A stretch of DNA of 64,000 bases, from assembly GCA_016709305.1 (NCBI GenBank), contig JADJNA010000055.1:189818-253817 (forward strand). Direction: 5' to 3'. The position numbers and the translations under genes are program-made. Source of the DNA: Candidatus Villigracilis saccharophilus. GTDB taxonomy: Bacteria > Chloroflexota > Anaerolineae > Anaerolineales > Villigracilaceae. Shown here piece by piece: positions 16,581 to 26,544 of this stretch; the first letter of the stretch is position 1; each line of letters begins with the position of its first letter. The notes under the pieces are model-generated. The model saw only the letters and a list, made by a program, of their open reading frames with translations. It did no database searches and was not told where the DNA came from.

Positions 16581-19127
16581 ATGACAGGAAAAGTTGATCC
16601 TATCGAAGCCCCACGTACCTTTGGACAATGGGTTAAGCATCAGCGCAAGCGCTTGTTTAACTCAGGATAATCTGGCACAGCGTGTGGCATGCTCCAAGTC
16701 AATGATCAATAAATTGAAAGTGACCTGCGCAGCCCCACCAAACCCATGCTGGAGTTGCTGGCACTTAATCTGAAAATCGCCCCAGTAGACTACGCTAACT
16801 TTGTTCACCTTGCTCAGCCTCACCTATTGGTTGATTCCACCGATTCTTAAGTAAAGATACTACAAACACTAACATCGCAGCCTTGCTTACCCATGCCCGC
16901 AAGACATATCCGAATCCCTCACTCCTTTGATCGGCCGTGAACGTGAAGTTGAGTCAGTGAGTTATTCTCTGCAACAACCTAAAATTCGTTTACTTACCTT
17001 AACGGGTCCAGGTGGCATAGGAAAGACGCGCCGGCGATGGGTAGCTACTGAACTAAAAGATAAGTTCGCTGACGGTGTTTACTTTGTTTCATTGGCACCG
17101 GCACGCGACCCGGCTCTGGTACTCTCAACCATTGTTCAAGCCCTGGGCTTAAACCCGTGGGTGATGAGCGTGATGATGAATTGCTAGTTACTTATTTGCA
17201 TGAAAAGGCAGTCTTGCTGATTCTGGATAATTTTGAGCAGGCATTACCGGCAACCAAAGCCATTGCCGATCTTTTGATGTTTACAGCTTATGTCAAAGTG
17301 CTGGTCACCAGTCGGGCGGTCTTGCGATTGAGTGGCGAACATGAATTTGTGGTAACGCCTCTCGATGTTCAGATCTAAATCAACTGCTGACCCAGCCATC
17401 CTCGCGCAGTCACCGGCTGTGCAACTCTTTGTTCAACATGCCCTGGCTGTTAAGTCTGACTTCAGGCTGACCAGCGAGAACGCCCAAAGTGTGGCTGAAA
17501 TTTGTGCCCGGTTGGATGGCTTGCCACTAGCACTCATTCTTGCTGCATCGCGGTGCAAGGTACTTTCTCCACAAGCCATCCTCGCACGCTTGACCGGTGC
17601 GCTGGGCGGTGCGTTGGGATTGCTGACTGGTGGTGTTCAGGATTTGCCCGCGCGGCAACAAACCATTCGCCAAACCATTGATTGGAGTTACAACCTGCTC
17701 AGTGAGCGTGAGCAGATATTGTTCAGACGCCTCGGAATTTTTGTTGGCGGCTGTAGCTTGGATGCGATCGAAGAAGTCAGTAGCAGGCTAAAAGGAAGTC
17801 AGACGCGTCTACAGTCGATTCCTGAACTCTCAGCGTTAGATTCTGCTATTGCTCTTGTGGACCAAAGTTTATTGCGCCAAACAGAAGAACTCGATGGCGA
17901 ACCGCGTTTTTTTATGTTGGAAATATTGCGAGAGTATGCGTTCGAATGTTTGATCGCGCAGAACGAACTGGAAATTATGCGCCATCAGCACGCCGCATAC
18001 TACCTCCGTCTGGTGAATGCGATAGAGCCAAAACTACGCGGGGCAGAACAGGAATTTGCTTTAAAGCGGTTGGATGCAGACTATGACAACATCCGCTCTG
18101 CCCTGACCTGGAGCTGCTCCTCCAACGTTGAAATGGCTTTGCGAATGGCGGCTGTGTTATGGGAGTATTGGCTATCGCGCGGTTACTGGAGTGAAGGGCG
18201 GGCATGGCTGACAGATATCTTGCAACGCTCTGATGCAATACCGTCACTGCCTGTCAACCTCCGCGCCCAGGTACTTAATGGCGCAGGCTTACTGATTTCA
18301 GTTCAAGGCGATCAACCCGCAGCCAGTATTTATCTTCAGGAAAGTCTGCGCTTGTTTTCGAGAATTGGGTGATCAAATGGGCGAAGCCTGGGCGCTTAAT
18401 CATTTAGGTCAGACTTTAAATCTCTCAGATCAACAGGAGCAGGCTTTTCCGATTTTTGAATCAAGCTTGCAGTTATTCCGCGCACTGGATGACAATTGGC
18501 ACAGCGCGTGGGTCTTGATCAATCTGGGCGATGTCAGCGTACAAAAAGGGGAGACCGACCGCGCACTGCATTTCTTCTCGGAGGCGCGTGATTTATTCAA
18601 TATGCTTGATCACAAACGCGGAAAAGCGCACGCGATTGACCGCCTCGGACGCCTGGCTATATGGCGTCGTGATTTGAACCAGGCTGTGACTTTTTATTCA
18701 GAAAGTTTGCGATTGTTCAGAGAGATCGGCGAGCTGGAGGGCTGTGCTTTGGCGCTTCAGAACCTAGGGCGGCTGTCATCTGAAAGTGGACAGAAAAAAC
18801 AAGCACTTGACTACTTGATTGAAAGTTTACGCCTGTTCGGAAGTTTGAATGATCGCTTGGGGCTTTGCCTGGTCTTTGCTGCGTCTGGCGATTGTGGTTG
18901 ACGATCTGCGGCAACCCGAACAAGCTGCGATATTATTTGGCGCAACTGACACCATGATGGTAGATTTTAAGGGTCGCTTATTTAACTGGGATCATCCCGA
19001 TTTTATCAAGGATACTTTGCATGAGGCACGGGCTCGATCTGATACAACCGCCTGGGCATATGGGCATGCGCTTTCGATCGAAAAAATATTGGGATGGGTT
19101 TTGGAGCAACAGTTCATCATAGAATAG
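16581..19127 (+). pseudogene. XRE-ATPase-TPR transcriptional regulator, frameshifted
   Basis: Pieces read in order give an N-terminal XRE helix-turn-helix (TFGQWVKHQRKRL, then LTQDNLAQRVACSKSMINK), an NB-ARC/AAA-like ATPase with Walker A GPGGIGKT, FADGVYFVSLAP and LLILDNFEQ, and from about 18050 tetratricopeptide-type repeats such as LGDVSVQKGETDRALHFFSEA. This architecture is typical of large Chloroflexi and Actinobacteria regulators related to the SARP/LuxR group. At least five frame changes occur (near 16660, 17160, 17370, 18365 and 18880) and several residues are missing around 17160. Its position inside the locus suggests control of polysaccharide use. Confidence 0.6.
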
Positions 19128-19172
19128 TCAGCCCGGTAAAACGATACAAATCATAGAAATGCTTGGATAGTC

Positions 19173-19202
19173 AAAACGCGCCTGATTGGCGCGTTTTTTT
19201 TG
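19173..19202 (+). terminator. Rho-independent terminator
   Basis: An AAAACGCGCC / GGCGCGTTTT stem with a five-base loop is followed by a run of eight T. It ends transcription of the large regulator gene. Confidence 0.85.
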
Positions 19203-19226
19203 TGCAAGACCAGGGTTGAGATTCTC

Positions 19227-19258
19227 TCTGTCCTATTTTTGTGCTCTCATTGTCCTTC
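19227..19258 (+). promoter_or_regulatory. Shared 32-nt upstream motif, copy 2
   Basis: It differs at two positions from 12756-12787 and lies about 255 bases before the solute-binding-protein gene, directly after the terminator of the previous gene. This is a natural place for the promoter of the importer operon. Confidence 0.5.
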
Positions 19259-19514
19259 GTGCTTAGTTGGGCTGAGAAAGATGATGGACTAAACCACCTC
19301 TTGTGAACACCTTCTTTTCGGAAAAATTCTGCAATTTATTTTAGGAGGTAGCTGCTAAAAAAATAAAACCTGAATACCACACGATTGCCTGAAAAGAGCG
19401 TGACCGATACCCTGCCGGATACCGGTCACCAACGAGAGGAAATCCACACATGTCTCTAGTGCAAGTGGGCTTCCAACTCCAAAATATATCATAACTATCA
19501 AGGAGTATGAAGAG

Positions 19515-20966
19515 ATGAAACGTTTATCCACAATTCTTTCAGTGTTAATTGCTTTGAGCATACTGCTCACCGCCTGTGGTAGCGCCCCTGCCGCGACCGA
19601 AGCCCCGCTTCTCCGAGCCGCGACAGATGCACCTGCTGCCGCTCCCGCGGAATTGGAAGGCACCCTGAAGGTTTGGTCATTTACAAACGATACTTACGTA
19701 ATCGCAACTGCATTCAAAGAACTTCACCCCAAAGTTAATATTGAATTCACCATGATTCCGATGAACGGCGGAGAATTCCAGACCAAGGTTCGCGCTGCTG
19801 CTGGAACCGCAGATGCGCCCGATGTTGTGGCTCTGGAGGCTGCTTTCGTGAGAGAGTGGGTTGAGGCAGATGGTCTTCTGGCTGACCAGAGTGATTTGCT
19901 TCCCCTCACCAAAGAACTCAAGAGCTACCAGGCCGGTGTTGATGTCGGTACCTACGATGGCATGACCAAGGCGTATACCTTTGAGTCCACCCCGGGCGCT
20001 TTCTTCTATCGCCGCAGCCTTGCAAAGGAATGTCTCGGCACCGATGATCCAGAAAAGATCCAGGCTATGGTTTCTGATCTCGATAAGTTTGTTGAGGTCT
20101 CTGCCAAGATCAAGGGTTGCGGAACCGGCGACTATTTTATGGTAGGAACTGCCGGGGAACTGTCCAGTCCGTTCTTTACTACCCGCGAGCAGCCTTGGGT
20201 TGTTGATGGCGCACTGACCATTGACCCCAAAGTTGTCGAATATGTTCATTTCGCAAAAATGATGCGTGACAATGGTTACGAATCAGGCGCCGGTCAATGG
20301 TCTGAGGGTTGGTTTGCCGGTATGAACGACACCCTGAAGGATGCCAGTGGCACTCCCAAGAAAGTGTTCAGCTACTTCCTGCCCACCTGGGGTCTTCCCT
20401 ACGTTTTGATCAATAATGCCAAAGCGAAAGACGGCTCCAGCGACACAAGCGGCGACTGGGCGATGGTACAAGGCCCCATGGCCTATCAATGGGGTGGCAC
20501 CTGGATTGGCGCTTTGGAAGGCAGCGAGCAGAGTGAATTGGCAAAAGAATTCGTAAAATTCAGCTGCCTTGATGAAGAATTCCTGACAAAATTAGCTCAA
20601 GGGTATTACACCAACGAAAAACTGAAAGAGATTGACCCGACCGTGCCCGATAGTCTGGTATTCAATCCTGGCGACTTTGTCTCCAGCCAGCTCGTCGTTG
20701 AAAATATCATACCCAGTTTCGATAATTCTTCTGCGGCTGAATTCCTCGGTGGACAGAGATCCATACGGAGCATTTGCCGCGACAGCCTCGGGCGTCGGTG
20801 GCAAGTTGATCCAGGTACGGATGATGCCATTCAGCGCGCTCTCGGTGACCCACTAGGGGCTTACCTAGGCGGAACCATGACCGAAGCTGAAATGTGGGCG
20901 GCATTCCTGACTGCGGTTGGGAATGAAAACCCAGATCTGGTTCTTCCTGAACCTCCTGTGAAATAA
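19515..20966 (+). CDS. Extracellular sugar-binding lipoprotein of an ABC importer
   Basis: A 483-residue family 1 solute-binding protein with lipoprotein signal SILLTACGS and an Ala/Pro/Thr linker. The mature part (EGTLKVWSFTNDTYVIATAF, later GAFFYRRSLAKE and GDWAMVQGPMAYQWGGTW) is typical of carbohydrate-binding members. Between about 20755 and 20815 the frame gives a non-homologous stretch, while the +2 frame gives DPYGAFAATASGVGGKLIQ, the expected continuation. Two compensating indels are therefore likely inside an otherwise intact gene. The two permeases follow. The ligand is probably an oligouronate or plant-derived sugar, inferred from neighbours. Confidence 0.85.
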   Translation: MKRLSTILSVLIALSILLTACGSAPAATEAPLLRAATDAPAAAPAELEGTLKVWSFTNDTYVIATAFKELHPKVNIEFTMIPMNGGEFQTKVRAAAGTADAPDVVALEAAFVREWVEADGLLADQSDLLPLTKELKSYQAGVDVGTYDGMTKAYTFESTPGAFFYRRSLAKECLGTDDPEKIQAMVSDLDKFVEVSAKIKGCGTGDYFMVGTAGELSSPFFTTREQPWVVDGALTIDPKVVEYVHFAKMMRDNGYESGAGQWSEGWFAGMNDTLKDASGTPKKVFSYFLPTWGLPYVLINNAKAKDGSSDTSGDWAMVQGPMAYQWGGTWIGALEGSEQSELAKEFVKFSCLDEEFLTKLAQGYYTNEKLKEIDPTVPDSLVFNPGDFVSSQLVVENIIPSFDNSSAAEFLGGQRSIRSICRDSLGRRWQVDPGTDDAIQRALGDPLGAYLGGTMTEAEMWAAFLTAVGNENPDLVLPEPPVK

Positions 20967-20981
20967 CTTTGTTGTAAAAAG

Positions 20982-21021
20982 ATGGGTGGGTCAGTGTGAA
21001 CAAATGCACTGACCCACCCAT
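20982..21021 (+). terminator. Hairpin after the binding-protein gene
   Basis: A perfect 15-bp stem (20982-20996 with 21007-21021) around a 10-nt loop, without a strong T-run. In importer operons such a hairpin commonly protects or attenuates mRNA so that binding protein is made in excess over permease. That role is an inference here. Confidence 0.6.
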
Positions 21022-21079
21022 AATTTCTCGATCACCTAGATGTTGGCAAAACAAAAGCCTATTCATAAATGGAGGCGGC

Positions 21080-21972
21080 ATGAAACATAAAAAAATTCCC
21101 ACGGGGTACCTGTTCATTACACCCTTCATCATAGGCTTTCTCGTTTTTGGCTTATATCCGGTTCTAAACACCATTGGACTGAGTTTCACAGATACCACGC
21201 TGATGTCCAAAAAGCAGTCATTTTATAGGGCTTGATAACTTCAAGCGTCTGTTTGCTGATGCGGTTTTTATGAAGGCTGTGGGAAACACCTGGTTAATCT
21301 GGAGTTTGAATTTCATTCCTCAAATAGGATTCGCATTGCTTTTATCCGTTATGTTTACTAACGCCCGCCTCAATATTAAGGCGAAAGGAGTGTGGCGCGC
21401 AATCTTCTATTTGCCGAACCTGATGATGCCGGCTGCGGTGACGGCCTTGTTTGGCGCATTACTTGCCTACTACGGCCCCATGAACCAGCTCTTGGTCAGG
21501 GCGGATTCTTGAGTGAAGCCGTGCGATTTTTGATTCAACCTTGATTGCGCGTGGAACGGTGGTTTTCATCAATTGGTGGACTTGGTTCGGGCAAACCATG
21601 ATCATTGTGATGGCTGGTATGACCTCGATTCCGATTCCCCTGTATGAAGCTGCCATGGTGGATGGGGCAAGTGCCTGGCAAATGTTCACACGAATAACTT
21701 TACCGCTCTTGAAGCCAATATTAGTCTTTATCTTTGTTACCGCTTTGACAGGCGGTATGCAGATGTTTGACATCCCGTATCTTTTGACAGATGGCAGGGG
21801 CGCTCCAGAAAGTTCAATTCAAACCAGCGCCATCCTAATGTTTCTGAAGTTCAACAGTAGTAAAGGACATATCGGAGCAGCCTCTTCGGTTGGTGTATTG
21901 GTTTTCATCATGACCACTGTTTGTGCCCTGGGTATTTTCTATTTTTGCATGTTAATGATCTTGACGATGTAA
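21080..21972 (+). pseudogene. ABC sugar importer permease, MalF type, frameshifted
   Basis: It starts at ATG 21080 after GGAGGCGG. The N-terminal helix (TGYLFITPFIIGFLVFGLYP) and following blocks (GLDNFKRLFAD, AVGNTWLIWSLNF) are typical of MalF-like permeases. The cytoplasmic EAA loop is EAAMVDGASAWQMFTRITLP. The frame changes near 21225, where one extra T in TTTT would explain it, and again near 21505-21540. All conserved segments are present, so an intact gene with sequencing errors is likely. It pairs with the MalG-like gene downstream. Confidence 0.7.
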
Positions 21973-22020
21973 AACCAGCAAAAATACACTTTTCAAAAAG
22001 AAAACTGAGAGGTCGTAATC

Positions 22021-22933
22021 ATGATCAACAAATACAAACTTGGCACATATGTGTTGCGCTTTTTTAGCTATGCCCTCCTGTTCATTTTGTTGCTTATTGT
22101 CATTATTCCGATCTGGCTCTTGATCGTGAACGCAACCCGCTCCACGACCGAGATCCAACAAGGCATCAGCTTATTGCCAAGCACTCACATGCTGGAAAAC
22201 TATAGTTTTTTGGGTGGTAGAGGTTTAGACCTGCCGCGAGGCTTCCATGAACAGCCTGTTCCTCGCCCTCGCTTCAACATTTGTCTCGGTTTACTTTGCT
22301 TTATTGACGGCTTACGGCATTGTTGTTTATAACTTTCCGGGCAAAAAAATATTCTCCAACTTTATCGTTGTACTGGTCATGATCCCCATGCAGCTTTCCA
22401 TTATTGGTTTCTATCAGTACATGTCAAAGTTGGGGTTGACTGATAATTATGCAGCATTAATTCTTCCACAGATCGCAAGCGCCGGCACGGTATTCTTTGC
22501 CAAACAATATCTTGAATCAATGGTAATTTGGGATTTGATTGATGCGGGTAGGATAGATGGCGCAAGCGAATTAAGTATCTTTCATACGATCATGTTGCCT
22601 CTGGCAGTGCCTGGGGCAGCCACTATGGGTATCTTCGCATTTGTCGGTTCATGGAATAATTTTTTCACCCCTTTTATCATGATTTCGTCTATCGAAAAAT
22701 ATACCCTGCCAATGCTGATACAAACTCTGCGTGGTGATGTGTATCGAACAGAGTATGGCGCGATTTATTTGGGTCTTGCCATAACAGTCGTGCCGATCAT
22801 TATCTTATATGCAGTTTTTTCGCGCTATATTGTCAGCGGTATAGCCATGGGCGCAGTAAAGAATAGATTTCACACGGTTTTGTCGATTGATAATCCAGAG
22901 TATTTTGCCCTCCTGTCAATTTTTCATGCTTGA
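22021..22933 (+). pseudogene. ABC sugar importer permease, MalG type, frameshifted
   Basis: The first piece carries an N-terminal helix (ALLFILLLIVIIPIWLLIV) and the family segment NATRSTTEIQQG. From about 22230 the frame changes, and the second piece gives the remaining membrane helices and the EAA-type loop DAGRIDGASELSIFHTIMLP. The C-terminus SGIAMGAVK matches the usual MalG ending, and the extra 20 residues after it suggest a missed stop. The ATPase subunit is not in the window, as is common for MsmK-type systems that share one. Confidence 0.7.
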
Positions 22934-22968
22934 TAGTTTAGGTTACTCCTAGAACCTGACCTATCGAT

Positions 22969-23027
22969 CATGAAGAATTCTTCATGGTACTTTTCTCTCT
23001 TTAGCGCCCTCGCCGTAAGGCGAGGGC
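22969..23027 (+). terminator. Palindrome and GTAA-loop hairpin after the importer operon
   Basis: An 18-bp perfect palindrome (22969-22986) is followed by a 9-bp GC-rich stem at 23006-23014/23019-23027 closed by the tetraloop GTAA. Together they probably mark the end of the importer transcript. The first could also be an operator for the LacI-type regulator whose fragment follows. Confidence 0.5.
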
Positions 23028-23132
23028 CAAAGGGAAGAAAATTACGTTCACGAATAACTTGCGCCTGAAAGAATTTCAAGATGTGTAGCTCGTTATTGAA
23101 GAGCATACCCCGGATAATTTTAGGACTAAAAG

Positions 23133-23290
23133 CTAACATCCATTACCATCCGCGATGTCGCTGCGCAGGCAAGCGTCTCAGTTGCAACGGTCAGTCGTTA
23201 TCTCAATCAGAAAATCCGGTTTCTCCTGAAGTTGCGCGAGAATTGCACAGAGTGATGGATGAACTTAATTATCAGCCGGATGCGAGCGCA
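23133..23290 (+). pseudogene. LacI-family regulator, DNA-binding part only
   Basis: ITIRDVAAQASVSVATVSRYLNQK is a LacI helix-turn-helix and hinge start. After a frame change near 23212, ENPVSPEVARELHRVMDELN continues the domain. No ATG is visible at the expected start and the whole ligand-binding domain is missing. The sequence runs straight into the start of a GH105-like hydrolase, so a deletion or assembly join near 23290 is likely. Confidence 0.6.
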
Positions 23291-24212
23291 ACAATTGGCT
23301 TCCTTCTAACCAAACGGTGGGACCCGTGCAATTGTTTAAACAAGTCAGCCAAACACTGTTGACCATGCAAAGATATTCATGGGAGCAAGGTGGCGGCACA
23401 GGCGTTCCTGGAACTGGGTGATATTGATCTCTCGCCATCATGCTGGCACGAGACGCAGTTCAGCGGCAGAGCTCCGATGGCCGGCTGGCACTCGATGCAT
23501 GATAACGAAGGCGTTACGGATCCGGCTGCGAATGGAGAAGCTGTGTTGATTGCGGCACGTATCACGAAAGATCCAGCGTTGCAGACCGCAGTGGATGCAA
23601 TGCTCAATTACTTACTGAAGACCGCGCCGCGCGCAGTCGATGGAACCCTGTTTCATGTGACGGATGTCAAAGAAGTTTGGGTGGATCGGTGTATATGGCG
23701 CCTCCGTTTTTAGCTATCGCTGGTGGTGGATGACGCCATTCTGCAAATCCATGGCATCAAAAGACGCCTTTTGGAATACAGAAGCTAAGTTGTACGCGCA
23801 TATATGGGATGAAGAGCGCAATGCATTAACCCGCTCGAAACATTGGGGTGTGGGAAATGGTTGTTGCAGCAGGGATTACCCGGCGTCAGGGAAATTATTG
23901 ACGGCTGTCTCGTTCATCAACGCGCTGATGGATTATTCCATGATGTGGTTGATCAACCAGAAACTTTTATAGAAACTAATTTATCTCAAATGCTGGCTTA
24001 CTCGATCTATCGCGGCATTGTTGGAGGCTATTTGCCTCTTACATACAAAGCACATGCCGACAAAATGCGTGAAGCGGTTCATCAAAAGGTAGATGACTTT
24101 GGTTACGTACAAAGGCGTTTGTGGAGCGCCTACCTTCGATCACGCAGGCACAGCCCCCGAAGGGCAAGCCTTCTTTCTGCTCATGGAAGCCGCCTGGAAA
24201 GAAACCCTATGA
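23290..24212 (+). pseudogene. GH105/GH88-like unsaturated uronyl hydrolase, frameshifted
   Basis: The pieces MQRYSWEQG, AAQAFLELGD, NEGVTDPAANGEAVLIAARIT, WGVGNG and DGCLVHQRADGLFHDVVDQPETFIETNLSQMLAYSIYRG match the (alpha/alpha)6 unsaturated glucuronyl/rhamnogalacturonyl hydrolase family in order. The end GQAFFLLMEAAWKETL overlaps the next gene by ATGA. Frame changes occur near 23390, 23690 and 23850. The enzyme removes the unsaturated uronate left by lyases through hydration of the double bond. Substrate choice between alginate, pectin and glucuronan products is not determined. Confidence 0.6.
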
Positions 24213-24918
24213 CAACTCACATCACATCCCCCTCCTGGCTCGATGCAGCCCTCGAATTTTGCATCACCAAAACGCGGGATAACCTCGCCACGCTCACATC
24301 ATTTCCCGAACGCACCGAAGACGGCAAATGGATTCAGACCAAGCCCGATCAACACGGCTGGTGGGTTGGCGGGCATTGGGTTGGATTGCTCTGGCTCGCT
24401 TATGCTGCTACAGGCGAACAGGCGGATTCTCAATCAGGTACACATCAGGCTTGAGTTCCACCTCCTGCTGGAGTCGCGGTCAGGCCTGGGGTGTGTATGG
24501 TTTTACCGATTGCTATCGCGCCACTGGCGATCCTGTTTTCTTGAATGCCAGTCGCCGCTTGATGGTTTATCTCTGGCCTGTCGCCTGCTGACCTGATCCC
24601 GTTTTGGGATTACGACAGTCCGTTCATTCCCAACGATGTGCGTGATAGTTCAGCGGCATCTGTATTGTTCAGGCTTGCTCTCTTTAGCAGCCATCGAAAA
24701 TGATCCGAACTCGCGAGCATCTGGCAAAACCGAGCCATTAGCATTCTGAATCCCTTGGGAAAATTACACCAGCCGCAATTCTAATGAAGACCTGCTATTA
24801 CGGCACCCGTTCCAAACCTCATAACCTGATGGATCATGGTCTGATCTATGGCGATTATTATTTCGTCGAAGGGCCCCTTATGCGTCTGGCAAAACCCAAT
24901 TTAAGTCTAAATATCTAA
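24209..24918 (+). pseudogene. GH88-type glucuronyl hydrolase, frameshifted and internally deleted
   Basis: It begins MTTHITSPSWLDAALEFC and has GWWVGGHWVGLLWLAY, the GH88 N-terminal block, then SRGQAWGVYGFTDCYRATGDP, IPFWDYDSPFIPNDVRDSSA and finally HGLIYGDYYFVEG. The family runs to roughly 370 residues; only about 235 codons are present, with several frame changes after 24440. The segment between the N-terminal block and SRGQAWG is missing. It would act with the preceding GH105-like enzyme on unsaturated oligouronates. Confidence 0.55.
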
Positions 24919-24941
24919 ATATCAATCTTTAGGAGCATTTC

Positions 24942-25762
24942 ATGAAATATCATTCTTTCTTACAACGAATAGCGCGTATCAATTCGTTTGCCCATAAATC
25001 CCCTGCCAACTGCTTGATTTTAATTTGTTGAAACTGGCTGCTGGAGGAAAACACAGTGCCAACAGCGGGCGAACTGAAATCCTTGCACGGTGATCCTAGG
25101 CGGAAAAGCCACCTTTGAAATAAACGGTCAGCGCTTTGAAAAGTCGGCGGGCGACCGAATGTTTTAATGGAAAGCCGCATTCAGTATATGCCTGCGGGCA
25201 CAGAGTACAGTATTCAAGCGGATAGCCCAGTGGAGATCGCCTTGCCGAGTGCGCCTAGTGACACGACTGAACCGAAAACCTTGCGTAATTGCTCCCGTCC
25301 AAGTGGCGAATGGCGTTTGGGGTGCGGCAAACTTCAAGCGCAACTTCCATCAAATTCTCACGCTGGCTTCCCAGCCTGAACTATCTGGTCGCCGGCCGAT
25401 CGTTGGCGAGACCTTCACTCCCAGCGGCAACTGGAGCACTTATCCACCTCACAAACACCAGGTCGATGATCTGCCACGTGAGGCATACCGAAGAAATGTA
25501 CTACTTCAGAGTGAACCCCGGCGAAGGCTTTGGCATCTGTCATTATTACAACGAAGAAGGTGAAGATGAAAACTTCACTGTCCGCGATAACAGCATTCAC
25601 ATGCTACCGCGTGGTTATCACACTGTTGTCAGTGCGCCTGGTTACACCACTTATTATCTATGGTTTTTGGCAGGCAATCAACGCGTGCAAGCTACAGTCG
25701 ATGATCCTGCAGTAGGCTGGGTAAACAAGACCGTTGCCATGTTAAAAGAATTGGGACATTAA
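24942..25762 (+). pseudogene. KduI/IolB-family sugar-acid isomerase, frameshifted
   Basis: The C-terminal third is clear: GEGFGICHYYNEEGEDENFTV, then HMLPRGYHTVVSAPGYTTYYLWFLAG, the cupin half of IolB-type 5-deoxy-glucuronate isomerases (KduI/IolB family). Upstream fragments (GGKATFEINGQRFEK, MPAGTEYSIQADSPVEIA) give the first cupin. Several frame changes lie before 25500. IolB proper acts in inositol breakdown, but kduD follows after one base, so here it probably does the KduI step: 5-keto-4-deoxyuronate to 3-deoxy-hexodiulosonate. Start 24942 follows AGGAGC. Confidence 0.6.
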
Positions 25763-25763
25763 A

Positions 25764-26527
25764 ATGATTCTCGATTTATTCAAACTTGATAACAAGGTTG
25801 CACTGGTCACTGGCGCAGGGCGCGGATTGGGACAGGCGATGGCGATTGCCCTCGCCGAAGCCGGAGCCGATGTGGCTGGGTTGGATGTTCTTCCTCTCGA
25901 CGAAACTGCAGCCCGTGTGCAAGCGCTCGGACGACGCTTCCTGCCGCTCAACGCAAATCTACTGGAAGCGCACGCGGATGATATGACCAAAGTGATCGAA
26001 CAGGTGGTGACTGGTCTGGGTAGTTTGGATATTCTCATCAACAATGCGGGCATCATCCGACGCGCGCCGGTTTTGGAATTCAGCGAGAAGATTGGGATGA
26101 TGTCATGCAGATTAACTTGAAGGCAGTCTTTCTGCTCTCACAAGCCGCGGGACGAGTGATGGTCAAGCAAAGCAAAGGAAAAATTATCAATATTGCCTCG
26201 ATGCTTTCGTTCCAAGGTGGTATTCGTGTGCCATCATACACGGCTTCAAAAAGTGGCGTGGCAGGTATTACACGTCTCATGGCAAATGAACTGGCCGGCA
26301 GTGGCCTTAATATCAATGCAATTGCCCCGGGTTATATGGCCACTGACAACACCGCTCCCATACGTGCAGATGCAGAGCGCTCCTCTTCCATTCTCGACCG
26401 GATCCCAGCCGGACGATGGGGTGAACCCGCCGACCTTATGGGAACAGTCGTATTTCTTGCCTCTGCCGCCTCCGACTACTTGAACGGCGCCATCGTGCCA
26501 GTTGATGGTGGTTGGCTCACACGCTAA
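25764..26527 (+). pseudogene. kduD: 2-dehydro-3-deoxy-D-gluconate 5-dehydrogenase (KduD-like SDR), one frameshift
   Basis: A classical SDR: TGAGRGLGQ cofactor loop, INNAGIIRRAP, IASMLSFQGG with catalytic serine, YTASK and the PVDGGWLT end. The FKLDNKVALVTG start and INNAGIIRRAPVLEFSE block are typical of KduD, which interconverts 3-deoxy-hexodiulosonate and 2-keto-3-deoxygluconate with NADH. One missing base near 26090 (WDDVMQINLKAVF resumes) breaks the frame. Its position between the KduI-like isomerase and the aldehyde dehydrogenase and kinase fits the uronate pathway. Confidence 0.75.
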
Positions 26528-26544
26528 TTCCACTGGAGAAATTA

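Larger units (their letters stand above)
19128..19514. other. Intergenic region before the sugar ABC importer
   Basis: 387 bases hold a rho-independent terminator (19173-19202), the second copy of the shared 32-nt motif (19227-19258) and, just before the start codon at 19515, the ribosome-binding stretch AAGGAGTATGAAGAG. No credible gene was seen. Confidence 0.6.
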
